Shown here in pieces: positions 16,889-29,896 of a DNA stretch of 41,369 nt (positions within the stretch are counted from its first letter, which is position 1; every line of letters begins with the position of its first letter). The translations under genes and the position numbers were made by a program. Source of the DNA: Streptomyces sp. S3(2020) (lineage in GTDB: Bacteria; Actinomycetota; Actinomycetes; Streptomycetales; Streptomycetaceae); assembly GCF_013044505.1 (NCBI RefSeq), contig NZ_JABERD010000078.1, positions 1-41,369 on the forward strand, in the 5' to 3' direction. The notes below the pieces were generated by a model. It made no database searches. It worked only from the letters and a program-made list of their open reading frames with translations, and had not been told where the DNA came from.

Positions 16889-17704
16889 GTGGAGATCACA
16901 TGGGCGATATGGGGCCATGCGCGGGACAAGGCCGACATCGAGCGCCTCTACCGGTTCTGGGACGAGGACAGGTTCGAGGAGGCCGAAGCCGGGGCCAGGG
17001 TCCTCGAAGCGAGGGCGGGGCGGCTGCGCAGGGGTTCCCGGGGTCTCGCACTGGGGCGGTTCGCCAGGTTCATGGCCACGTCCGCGGCCTGTGTCCTCGG
17101 GCGTGGCGCGCAGGCGCTGAAAGAGATGGAATCCCTCGCGGCGGAGCTGGACGGGACGACCGGGCCGGAGCGGCTGCTCCTGCTGGCGGTGCGGGGCAAC
17201 CGTATGCGCGTCCTCAACGCCGAGCGGCGCTACGGTGAGGCCGAGGCGGAAGGCACGGTCCTCCTGCGTGAACTGACGCGGCTCAAGCCGGTGACGCAGG
17301 TGCTGAGCATCGAGTTGTTCGTGCTGGCCAACCTCATCGACGCGCTGTGCGGACAGGCCCGTCACGAGGAGGCCGAGACCATCGCCCGCGGCAACCTCCC
17401 CCGCTCCGAAAGACGCTCCCTCGCCGCCCTGCACTGCGGCCTGGTCGACAGCCTCAACGGCCAGGGCCGCCACACCGAAGCCCTCACCGAGGCCCGCCGA
17501 TTCACCCCACCCCGGGTCCGTGAGCAGAGCGGGCGCCTGGACATGGGCACAGCTGCCGCCCTGCACGCTCTGGGACACTGGAGCGAAGCGGAAGCGGCGG
17601 CACGCCGGGCGCTGGCCGACTGCGAGCGGTTCCTGGATCCGGAGCACCCTCGCACCGGGCAGGCCCGCACCCTGCTGGCCGAGATCGAGGAGGCCGCTCA
17701 CTGA
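16889..17704 (+). CDS. tetratricopeptide-repeat protein
   Basis: 271 residues, soluble and almost wholly helical. Helix pairs with the TPR pattern recur: 'DRFEEAEAGARVLEARAGRL', 'ERRYGEAEAEGTVLLREL', 'QARHEEAETIARGNL', 'QGRHTEALTEARRF', 'LGHWSEAEAAARRALADCERFLDPEHPRTGQARTLLAEI'. The last repeat, with 'DPEHPRTG...LA', is the form found in Streptomyces TPR_10/NB-ARC-type regulatory proteins, but no nucleotide-binding or DNA-binding domain is present. It is therefore an isolated adaptor of unknown partner. The GTG start has no ribosome site (possibly leaderless). It lies between aglA and the convergent amylase gene; a hairpin overlaps its stop codon. Confidence 0.75.
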   Translation: MEITWAIWGHARDKADIERLYRFWDEDRFEEAEAGARVLEARAGRLRRGSRGLALGRFARFMATSAACVLGRGAQALKEMESLAAELDGTTGPERLLLLAVRGNRMRVLNAERRYGEAEAEGTVLLRELTRLKPVTQVLSIELFVLANLIDALCGQARHEEAETIARGNLPRSERRSLAALHCGLVDSLNGQGRHTEALTEARRFTPPRVREQSGRLDMGTAAALHALGHWSEAEAAARRALADCERFLDPEHPRTGQARTLLAEIEEAAH

Positions 17705-17717
17705 TCGAGCGGCCTCC
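17689..17717. terminator. hairpin over the TPR stop, shared with the convergent amylase
   Basis: GGAGGCCGCTC (17689-17699) pairs with GAGCGGCCTCC (17707-17717) with a 7-nt loop holding the TGA stop of the TPR gene. It probably terminates both convergent genes. Confidence 0.7.
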
Positions 17718-17733
17718 TTGGGTCAGCGAGGGG

Positions 17734-19803
17734 TCACTTCCAGGTGTCGCCGGTGCTGTAGCCCGACGAACTCCCCGTCGTGTACGAGCGGTTCGTGCCG
17801 GACTCCCAGGTCACGGTCCCGGAGCTGTTCTTCTTGATGTACTTGTACTCGAACGACGTGCTCTTGGGCACGATCGCCAGCTTGCTCCACGTCGGGTACG
17901 ACGCCGAGGAGAGCGGGATCGCGTCGGCCGTGTTCCAGGAGCCGAGGGAGGCGATGGAGCCGACGACGTAGACGTTGGTGCCCCAGTCGGTGGTGGCCGT
18001 GACGTTGAAGGTGACGTCGGTGGCGTTGGCGCTCGCCAGGTTCCAGGAGTTGTTCATCGCGATCGCCGAAGTGGTCGCGGAAGCCGACCTGTTGGCGTTC
18101 GACTCCCAGGTGACGTTGCCGGAGGAATCACGCTTGATGAATTTGTACTCGAACGACGTGTTCACCGGCACGCTCACCGCACCCGACCAGACCGGGTAGC
18201 CCGTCGACGACAGCTTGACCGCCTTGGACGTGTCCCAGCCGCCCAGCGCCGAGATCGAGCCGACCACGTACACGTCCTGGCCGGACGTCGTCGACGCGTA
18301 CTCGTTGAAGGTCGCCGTCACCGTCGACGTCGGGTCGTCGTCATCGTCCTCGCACGTCGTGCACGGCGTGAACTCACCGTCGTAGAAGGCGATCGCGCTC
18401 TTCGCGGGGATGGTGAGGGTGGCGCTGCCGCCCGACACCGTCACCGTCGTCGAGCCGTTGTCCGTCACGTTGGCGTACGTGCCGTCGGCCATGCCGGTCG
18501 TGAAGGTGTACGTCGCCGCCGACGAGCCGTTGTTGATCGCCACGTAGCCCGCCGTGCCGCGCCCGAAGCCGATCACGCTCGACGACTTGGTGGACCAGTT
18601 GGACACCGACTCCGAACCCACCGCGTTGTGCCACTTCACCATGCCGGCGATGGCGGTGTCCCGCTGGAGGCAGTACCAGCCGCTGGAGCAGTCGGTGTCC
18701 GTGACGAAGCCGGAGGAGTTCGGCGGGGCCTGGTCGGACGACGAGAACTCGAAGCCCGAGTACACCGTCGGGGTCGACCACTTGTAGGCCAGCTGGAAGA
18801 CGTTCGCCAGCTTGTACGTGTCACCGTCCTTGTACGACATGTGCAGCCCGTTGCGCTCGGTGTCGTGGTTGGTCACGAAGGACACCGAGTTGGCGGGGGT
18901 CAGCGCACCGGACGAGGACAAGGACGCGAGGTCGGACACATTGCCCTGGAACGACGACTTCAGCTTGCTCGCGTAGCTGAAGTCGAGGACGTCACCCGCG
19001 GAGTAGTAGTCGGAGGCGGCCGGCGTCGAACCCGGGTACACCTCCTGGAAGATGTACGGCGCCGCGCCGGACGTCGTCGTGCTCAGCTTCGCCCAGATCG
19101 CGTTCAGGTCCGCCACCGGCATGTGCTTGGCCGCGTCGATGCGGAAGCCGTCCACGCCCAGGGCGATCTGCTTGTTCAGGAACGCCGCGATCCCGGAGCG
19201 GACGTTCTCGTCCTCGGTCTCCAGGTCGGGCAGGCCCAGGAGTTCGCAGTTCTGGATCTCGTTGAGGTTCGACCAGTCGTCGATGATCAGGTCGGAGTCG
19301 CTGCACTCCGTCGACGTGTGGTAGTCGCCCGGGTCCCAGTCGGGGGTGTCGTACTTGTTGGTGATCGTCGTGCCGTTGTAGCCGGTGCCGGTCTGCGCGG
19401 CGGTGTGGTTGATCACCGCGTCCGTGTACACCTTCACGCCCGCGTCATGGCAGGCGTCCACCATCGAGGCGAACTGCGCCGCCGTCCCGAAGCGGCCGTT
19501 GAGGTTGTACGAGTACGGCTGGTAGACGTCCCACCAGTAGTAGTTGGGCTGCTTCAGCGACTCCGCCGGAGGCGCGACCCACACCGCGCCGTAGCCGCCG
19601 GGGCCGAGCACGTCCGTGCACTCGGAGGCGACGGAGTTCCAGTTGTAGGACCAGAGGTTGGCGATCACGTCGCCGGAGGTCGTGGCGTCGGCCTGGGCGG
19701 GTGTCGCGGGCAGGGCTATCGCGCCGGCCAGTGCGAGGGCTCCGGCCGCCGCGGTGGTCGCGGCGCGTCGGAAGACACCCGGGGGTCGGTGTCTGGTGGT
19801 CAT
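17734..19803 (-). CDS. secreted alpha-amylase with two CBM20 starch-binding domains (GH13)
   Basis: 689 residues. A signal peptide (basic n-region, hydrophobic ~17-32, cleavage after AQA near residue 39) exports it. The GH13 barrel has Asp223 (GFRIDAAKHM), Glu254 (FQEVYPG) and Asp314 (TNHDTER), like other Streptomyces amylases. Domain C runs to about 480. An acidic linker (CEDDDDDP) follows, then two starch-binding CBM20 modules, about 493-590 and 595-689, each with a 'VYVVGSI..LG.W' strand, a 'FEYK.IK' strand and 'VTWES..NR'. Most streptomycete amylases carry one CBM20, so the tandem pair is notable; the two copies are clearly related. GGAG lies 7 nt before the ATG. It is divergent from the second amylase across a shared MalR-type region. 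Confidence 0.94.
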   Translation of the reverse strand: MTTRHRPPGVFRRAATTAAAGALALAGAIALPATPAQADATTSGDVIANLWSYNWNSVASECTDVLGPGGYGAVWVAPPAESLKQPNYYWWDVYQPYSYNLNGRFGTAAQFASMVDACHDAGVKVYTDAVINHTAAQTGTGYNGTTITNKYDTPDWDPGDYHTSTECSDSDLIIDDWSNLNEIQNCELLGLPDLETEDENVRSGIAAFLNKQIALGVDGFRIDAAKHMPVADLNAIWAKLSTTTSGAAPYIFQEVYPGSTPAASDYYSAGDVLDFSYASKLKSSFQGNVSDLASLSSSGALTPANSVSFVTNHDTERNGLHMSYKDGDTYKLANVFQLAYKWSTPTVYSGFEFSSSDQAPPNSSGFVTDTDCSSGWYCLQRDTAIAGMVKWHNAVGSESVSNWSTKSSSVIGFGRGTAGYVAINNGSSAATYTFTTGMADGTYANVTDNGSTTVTVSGGSATLTIPAKSAIAFYDGEFTPCTTCEDDDDDPTSTVTATFNEYASTTSGQDVYVVGSISALGGWDTSKAVKLSSTGYPVWSGAVSVPVNTSFEYKFIKRDSSGNVTWESNANRSASATTSAIAMNNSWNLASANATDVTFNVTATTDWGTNVYVVGSIASLGSWNTADAIPLSSASYPTWSKLAIVPKSTSFEYKYIKKNSSGTVTWESGTNRSYTTGSSSGYSTGDTWK

Positions 19804-19884
19804 CGGCGGCTCCGAATCAGAAGGGGCGGCATCCAACAACTCGTGAGCGTGGGGGAGTTGAGAAGGGCACGTCAAGGTTGTGGA

Positions 19885-19944
19885 TGAAAGTTCTTGCTGT
19901 GACTTTCAAGCCCCTTGCTGTAAACCTTTCGTTAGCGGTACGTT
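19885..19944. promoter_or_regulatory. shared amylase promoter/MalR-type operator region
   Basis: TGAAAG (19885-19890), 12 nt, CTTTCA (19903-19908) forms an inverted repeat, followed by CTTGCTG. For the plus-strand amylase, -35 TTGCTG (19915-19920) and -10 TACGTT (19939-19944) are 18 bp apart. The inverted repeat lies between both divergent amylase genes. The same layout recurs before the pullulanase gene. Confidence 0.7.
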
Positions 19945-19994
19945 CTCGCCGGCGCCGGGCAAAGACGCCTGGCCGTCACGCAAGGAGCCCCCAC

Positions 19995-21380
19995 GTGATA
20001 TCGAGATGGTCCGCAACCGCCGGCGCCGCGGCCACCGCGCTCGCCACCGCCGCAGCCGTCCTGGCCCCCGGCACCGCCAGCGCCTCCCCGCCCGGAACCA
20101 AGGACGTCACCGCCGTCCTCTTCGAGTGGAACTTCGCCTCGGTCGCCAAGGAGTGCACCAACACCCTCGGCCCCGCCGGCTACGGCTATGTCCAGGTGTC
20201 CCCGCCCGCCGAGCACATCCAGGGCTCGCAGTGGTGGACCTCGTACCAGCCGGTGTCGTACAAGATCGCCGGGCGTCTCGGTGACGCCACCGCCTTCCAG
20301 TCCATGGTGAACACCTGCCACACCGCGGGGGTGAAGGTCGTCGTCGACACCGTCATCAACCACATGTCCGCGGGCAGCGGCACCGGCACCGGCGGCTCTT
20401 CGTACACGAAGTACAACTACCCGGGGCTCTACTCCTCGTACGACTTCGACGACTGCACGGCGACGATCTCCGACTACACCAACCGCACCAACGTCCAGAA
20501 CTGCGAACTCGTCGGCCTCGCCGACCTGGACACCGGTGAGGAGTACGTCCGCGCCACCCTCGCCGGGTACATGAACACCCTGCTCGGCTACGGCGTCGAC
20601 GGCTTCCGCATCGACGCGGCCAAGCACATCCCGGCGACCGACCTCGCCAACATCAAGTCGCGGCTCAGCAACACCTCGGTCTACTGGAAGCAGGAGGCCA
20701 TCTACGGCAGCGGGGAGGCCGTCCAGCCGACCGAGTACACGGGCAACGGGGATGTGCAGGAGTTCCGTTACGCCTACGACCTCAAGCGCGTCTTCAACAA
20801 CGAGAACCTCGCCTATCTCAAGAACTACGGCGAGGGCTGGGGGTACATGAGCAGCTCGGTCTCCGGTGTCTTCGTCGACAACCACGACACCGAGCGCAAC
20901 GGCTCCACGCTCAACTACAAGGACGGGGCGAACTACACCCTCGCCAACGTCTTCATGCTCGCCTACCCGTACGGCGCCCCGGACATCAACTCCGGCTACG
21001 AGTGGTCCAGCACGGACGCCGGGCCGCCCAACAACGGTTCGGTGACCGCCTGCTGGCAGGACGGCTGGAAGTGCCAGCACGCCTGGCCGGAGATCCTCCG
21101 CATGGTCGCCTTCCGCAACGCGACCCGCGGCGAGTCGGTCACCAACTGGTGGGACAACGGCGGCGACGCGATCGCCTTCGGGCGGGGCAGCAAGGGCTAC
21201 GTCGCCATCAACCACGAGTCGAGCAGCCTCAGCCGCACCTACCAGACCTCGCTGAGCGCCGGGACGTACTGCAACGTGCAGAACAACACGACGGTGACCG
21301 TGAACGCCGGCGGCCAGTTCACCGCCACCCTCGGCGCCAACACCGCGCTCGCGATCTACGCGGGCAAGTCCAGCTGCTGA
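19995..21380 (+). CDS. secreted alpha-amylase without starch-binding domain (GH13)
   Basis: 461 residues from the GTG at 19995, which has AAGGAG 7 nt upstream. The signal peptide (cleavage near TASAS, about residue 32) sends it outside the cell. The GH13 core is complete: Asp207 (GFRIDAAKHI), Glu234 (WKQEAIYG), Asp298 (DNHDTER), and the calcium/chloride-region 'INHM' and 'QNCELVGLADLDT'. Domain C ends in AKSSC, and no CBM20 follows, unlike its neighbour, so it should prefer soluble starch or dextrins. The two amylases share the same core motifs and are probably ancient paralogues. The first bases GTGATATCGAGATGG are nearly identical to the start of the pullulanase gene 4.4 kb away. Its 3' end overlaps a convergent small gene by 25 bp. 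Confidence 0.94.
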   Translation: MISRWSATAGAAATALATAAAVLAPGTASASPPGTKDVTAVLFEWNFASVAKECTNTLGPAGYGYVQVSPPAEHIQGSQWWTSYQPVSYKIAGRLGDATAFQSMVNTCHTAGVKVVVDTVINHMSAGSGTGTGGSSYTKYNYPGLYSSYDFDDCTATISDYTNRTNVQNCELVGLADLDTGEEYVRATLAGYMNTLLGYGVDGFRIDAAKHIPATDLANIKSRLSNTSVYWKQEAIYGSGEAVQPTEYTGNGDVQEFRYAYDLKRVFNNENLAYLKNYGEGWGYMSSSVSGVFVDNHDTERNGSTLNYKDGANYTLANVFMLAYPYGAPDINSGYEWSSTDAGPPNNGSVTACWQDGWKCQHAWPEILRMVAFRNATRGESVTNWWDNGGDAIAFGRGSKGYVAINHESSSLSRTYQTSLSAGTYCNVQNNTTVTVNAGGQFTATLGANTALAIYAGKSSC

Positions 21381-21721
21381 ACCGCTCCACCCTCACGACG
21401 GCCACCCCCGCCACGGCGCATGGGTGGCCGTCCGAGTATCTCGATGTACATGATCCGGCCGTCCACCACGTCGAGGATCAGATCGCCCGTCGCGGGCAGC
21501 AGCGGCAGACAGCGATGGCCCGGGCCGTACGGCTGTCCGGGCGTGTGCTCCGCCGTCCGGATGCTCTGGCAGAAGCCGTCGCCGCAGCCGCACTCGCCGA
21601 CCATCCGTACGTCCCAGACGCAGATGGACAGCCAGTGTTCCCCCTCCTCCCGCAGGAGTTCCACCAGTTCGGCGACGAGCTCCGGGAAGACATCGCGGAC
21701 CAGGGGCGGTTCGTGCTCCAT
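21356..21721 (-). CDS. small conserved actinobacterial protein with CGCGDGFC motif
   Basis: 121 residues, no signal or membrane segment. A helix rich in Leu/Glu (residues 10-26) leads to 'WLSICVWDVRMVGECGCGDGFCQSI' in which Cys44, Cys46 and Cys51 could bind metal, then 'PYGPGHRCLPL' and 'GDLILDVVDGRIMYIEILGRPP'. I recognise this pattern (CGCGD.FC, then YGPGHR, then LDVVDGRI..VEVL.RP) as a recurring actinobacterial hypothetical family of unknown function. The last ~20 residues are Gly/Arg-rich and may be an extension. ATG 21721 is preceded by modest purine-rich sequence; a longer in-frame start at 21934 would cover the GH30 promoter. It runs against the amylase and overlaps its end. Confidence 0.7.
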   Translation of the reverse strand: MEHEPPLVRDVFPELVAELVELLREEGEHWLSICVWDVRMVGECGCGDGFCQSIRTAEHTPGQPYGPGHRCLPLLPATGDLILDVVDGRIMYIEILGRPPMRRGGGGRREGGAVQQLDLPA

Positions 21722-21782
21722 GCGGGGACGGTAGCCAGGGGCGGCCGCGCGGGGCGAGCGATTATGCGCGATGCGCGCAGGG

Positions 21783-21811
21783 TTGACGTGTTCAGAACAT
21801 CGCTCTACGTT
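21783..21811 (+). promoter_or_regulatory. promoter of the GH30-GH62 cassette
   Basis: TTGACG (21783-21788) and TACGTT (21806-21811) are 17 bp apart, a near-consensus housekeeping promoter for Streptomyces. It ends 12 bp before the CebR-type palindrome. Confidence 0.7.
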
Positions 21812-21823
21812 CCGCCCTGTGAA

Positions 21824-21837
21824 TGGGAGCGCTCCCA
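21824..21837. promoter_or_regulatory. CebR-type operator (perfect palindrome)
   Basis: TGGGAGCGCTCCCA is a perfect 14-bp palindrome identical to the known binding site of CebR, the LacI-family cellobiose/cello-oligosaccharide repressor of Streptomyces. It sits just downstream of the -10 and 14 bp before the GH30 start, where bound repressor would block transcription. It is the only copy I saw in the window. Confidence 0.9.
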
Positions 21838-21851
21838 CAACTGGACGGATC

Positions 21852-23252
21852 ATGACACGCAGATTCAGGAAATGGACGCTGACATCGTTATCGGTCCTGC
21901 TGACCGCCGCCGGCTTCACCGCGGCGAACAGCACGAACGCCTACGCCGCCACGACGGCCACCGTCAACGGCTCCACCACCTACCAGCCCATCGACGGCTT
22001 CGGCTTCTCCGAGCACTTCGGACGGGCCGCCGTCATGAACGGCTCGCAGGGCCTGCCGGCCGCGAAACAGCGCGAGATCCTCGACCTCCTGCTCAGCCGC
22101 ACCACCGGAGCGGGGCTCAGCATCCTGCGCCTCGGCATCGACTCCGGCATCCAGCCCACCGACCCCGGCGGCCCGAACGCGACACCCAAGTACGTGTGGG
22201 ACGGCGTCGACAAGGGGCAGGTGTGGCTGGCCAGGGAGGCCAAGGCGTACGGCGTGAACCGCTTCTACGCCGACGCCTGGACCGCCCCCGGCTACATGAA
22301 GACCAACGGGACGGACGCGAACGGCGGCACCCTGTGCGGCCTCGCCGGCGCGACCTGCGCGAGCGGGGACTGGCGTAGGGCGTACGCGGACTTCCTGGTG
22401 CGGTACGCGCGGTTCTACGCCCAGGAGGGCATCGGCATCACCGACCTCGGGTTCACCAACGAGCCCGACTGGACGGCGACATACGACTCCATGCGGCTCA
22501 CGCCCGCCCAGGCCGTCGAGTTCACGAAGGTGTTCGGGCCGGTCGCCAACTCGGCCGGGTACAGGGTCGCCTGCTGCGACTCCTTCGGCTGGAACCAGCA
22601 GAAGGCCTACACCAGCGCGATCGAGGCCGACCCGACCGCGCGGAACCTCGTCGCCACGCACACGGGGCACACGTACGCGAGCGCCGTCGACGGCCCGCTG
22701 CCGACCTCCGGGCGCACCTGGATGTCGGAGTGGTCGCCCAACGGCACCACCTGGAACGAGAACTGGGACGACGGCAGCGGCTACGACGGCTTCACCGTGG
22801 CCTCGGCGGTCCATGACGCGCTGACCAAGGGCAACACCAGCGGCTATGTGTACTGGTACGGGGCCTCGCTCGGCGCCACCCGCGGGCTGATCCAGATGGA
22901 CGGCGCCGACTACCACGTGTCCAAGCGGCTCTGGGCCCTCGCCGGCTACAGCCGCTTCGTACGGCCGGGCGCCACCCGGATCGCCGCGACCACCCCCGAC
23001 ACCGGCCTCAGGCTCTCGGCGTTCCGCAACACCGACGGCACCCTGACCGTCGTAGCGCTCAACGCGGGGGCCGGCGCCCAGCAGGTGTCGTACAGCCTCC
23101 AGAACACCGGGATCGGCACCGGGACGGCGACCCCGTATCTGACCAACGGCTCGAACAGCATGGCCCGGCAGGCCGCCGTGGCCGTCAGCGGGGGAGCGCT
23201 GACCGCGACGGTGCCGGCTCGCTCTCTCGTCACCTACGTCATCAAGCGATAG
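21852..23252 (+). CDS. secreted GH30-family glycoside hydrolase (probable endo-xylanase-type)
   Basis: 466 residues with a signal peptide (MTRRFRKWTLTSLSVLL..., cleavage near AYA, about residue 32). GH30 features: 'YQPIDGFGFSEHFGR' at the start of the barrel, the acid/base Glu204 in FTNEPDW, the nucleophile Glu293 in WMSEWSP, and a C-terminal beta-domain ('LRLSAFRNTDGTLTVVALN') that flanks the barrel in this family. Known GH30 enzymes include glucuronoxylanases, xylobiohydrolases and glucosylceramidases; the pairing with GH62 favours xylan. The subfamily cannot be fixed by eye. A CebR-type operator precedes it, and the GH62 start follows 8 bp after its stop, so both form one operon. The ribosome site (GGACGG) is weak. 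Confidence 0.85.
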   Translation: MTRRFRKWTLTSLSVLLTAAGFTAANSTNAYAATTATVNGSTTYQPIDGFGFSEHFGRAAVMNGSQGLPAAKQREILDLLLSRTTGAGLSILRLGIDSGIQPTDPGGPNATPKYVWDGVDKGQVWLAREAKAYGVNRFYADAWTAPGYMKTNGTDANGGTLCGLAGATCASGDWRRAYADFLVRYARFYAQEGIGITDLGFTNEPDWTATYDSMRLTPAQAVEFTKVFGPVANSAGYRVACCDSFGWNQQKAYTSAIEADPTARNLVATHTGHTYASAVDGPLPTSGRTWMSEWSPNGTTWNENWDDGSGYDGFTVASAVHDALTKGNTSGYVYWYGASLGATRGLIQMDGADYHVSKRLWALAGYSRFVRPGATRIAATTPDTGLRLSAFRNTDGTLTVVALNAGAGAQQVSYSLQNTGIGTGTATPYLTNGSNSMARQAAVAVSGGALTATVPARSLVTYVIKR

Positions 23253-23260
23253 GAGTCGTC

Positions 23261-24307
23261 GTGCGTGTCATGAGAATCCTCGCGATCCTGGCCGGTGCCT
23301 TCGGTCTCCTGCTCGGCGTCGCGGCGTCCCCCTCGGCCGCGGCCCTGCCGGGCAGCTTCCAGTGGCGGTCCAGCGGGCCGCTGATGGCCGCGAAGTCGGA
23401 CGCCACCCACAGCATCGCCGCGATCAAGGACCCGACCGTGGTGTACGCGGGCGGGCGCTGGCACGTGTTCGCCTCCACGGCGAGCACCGGCGGCTCGTAC
23501 AACATGGTCTACCTGAACTTCACCGACTGGTCGCAGGCCGCGAACGCCCAGCACCACTACCTGGACCAGACGGCCATCGGCGCCGGGTACAAGGCGGCCC
23601 CGCAGGTCTTCTACTTCGCTCCGCAAGGCCTCTGGTACCTCGTGTACCAGACCGGGGACAACGCGGCGTACTCGACCACGACGAACATCGCCGACCCGGC
23701 GTCGTGGACCGCGCCGAGGAAGTTCTACGCGAACGGCATGCCGCAGATCATCAAGGACAACATCGGCAGCGGCTACTGGGTCGACTTCTGGACCATCTGC
23801 GGCACGGTGAACTGCTACCTGTTCTCCTCCGACGACAACGGACACCTCTACCGCTCGCGCACCAGCATCGCGAACTTCCCGAACGGCTTCACCGACACGG
23901 TCATCGTGATGCAGGACAGCAACAAGTACCGGCTGTGGGAGGCGGCCAACGTGTACAAACTCTCCGACTCCCAGACCTATCTGCTGCTCGTCGAGGCGAT
24001 CGGCGGCAACGGCAAGCGCTACTTCCGGTCCTGGACGACGAACAGCCTCACGGGCACCTGGACCCCCCTCGCGGAGACCGAGTCCAACCCCTTCGCCCGG
24101 TCGAACAACGTGACCTTCGACGGGACCGCCTGGACACAGGACGTCAGTCACGGTGAGATGATCCGGGCCGGCGTGGACCAGACCCTCACCGTCAACCCGT
24201 GCCGCATGCAGTACCTGTACCAGGGCCTCGACCCGGCCGCCTCCGGCCCGTACAACACGCTGCCCTGGAAGCTCGGCCTGCTGACGCAGACCAACTCCCC
24301 CTGCTGA
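23261..24307 (+). CDS. secreted alpha-L-arabinofuranosidase (GH62)
   Basis: 348 residues. A signal peptide (hydrophobic ~6-20, cleavage near SAA, about residue 27) is followed directly by a single GH62 five-bladed beta-propeller: 'SFQWRSSGPLMAAKSD', 'IKDPTVVYAGGRWHVFAST' (Asp57, probable general base), 'YWVDFWTICGTVNCYLFSSDDNGHLYRS', and 'LWEAANVYKL' (Glu227, probable acid). The family removes arabinose side chains from arabinoxylan and arabinan. No xylan-binding CBM is attached, unlike some Streptomyces GH62 enzymes. The GTG start at 23261 is set by AGGAG that overlaps the GH30 stop, so translation is coupled. Its own stop codon lies inside the inverted repeat of the pullulanase operator; no terminator separates the two. 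Confidence 0.93.
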   Translation: MRVMRILAILAGAFGLLLGVAASPSAAALPGSFQWRSSGPLMAAKSDATHSIAAIKDPTVVYAGGRWHVFASTASTGGSYNMVYLNFTDWSQAANAQHHYLDQTAIGAGYKAAPQVFYFAPQGLWYLVYQTGDNAAYSTTTNIADPASWTAPRKFYANGMPQIIKDNIGSGYWVDFWTICGTVNCYLFSSDDNGHLYRSRTSIANFPNGFTDTVIVMQDSNKYRLWEAANVYKLSDSQTYLLLVEAIGGNGKRYFRSWTTNSLTGTWTPLAETESNPFARSNNVTFDGTAWTQDVSHGEMIRAGVDQTLTVNPCRMQYLYQGLDPAASGPYNTLPWKLGLLTQTNSPC

Positions 24308-24364
24308 AAGTTCTTTCCGTTACTTTCAGGACTCTTGCTGTAATCATTGCGGCGGCGATACGTT
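24304..24364 (+). promoter_or_regulatory. pullulanase promoter with MalR-type operator
   Basis: CTGAAAG (24304-24310), 12 nt, CTTTCAG (24323-24329) is a 7-bp inverted repeat, followed by CTTGCTG. Promoter: TTGCTG (24335-24340) and TACGTT (24359-24364), 18 bp apart. The sequence and spacing copy the amylase promoter at 19885-19944. The repeat covers the GH62 stop codon. Confidence 0.7.
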
Positions 24365-24416
24365 TCGCGCGGGGTCGGACCCATGTAGAGCCGCCGCAAT
24401 CGCAAGGAGTCCATCT

Positions 24417-29825
<5,409 letters not shown>

Positions 29826-29844
29826 CAAGGGCATTACCGTGGTG

Positions 29845-29872
29845 GGGCAGACCCGGGTCCGGGTCTGCCCCA
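29845..29872 (+). terminator. terminator after the amylase-pullulanase gene
   Basis: GGGGCAGACCCG (29845-29856) pairs perfectly with CGGGTCTGCCCC (29861-29872) with a GGTC tetraloop, 19 bp after the stop at 29825. Confidence 0.88.
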
Positions 29873-29896
29873 TCGTGCTGTCCAAGGGCTGGCCAC

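Noticed and set aside
21771..21851. Longer GH30 start at 21771
   Set aside because: It would translate across the -35/-10 and the CebR palindrome and would bury the signal peptide; ATG 21852 starts a clean signal sequence.
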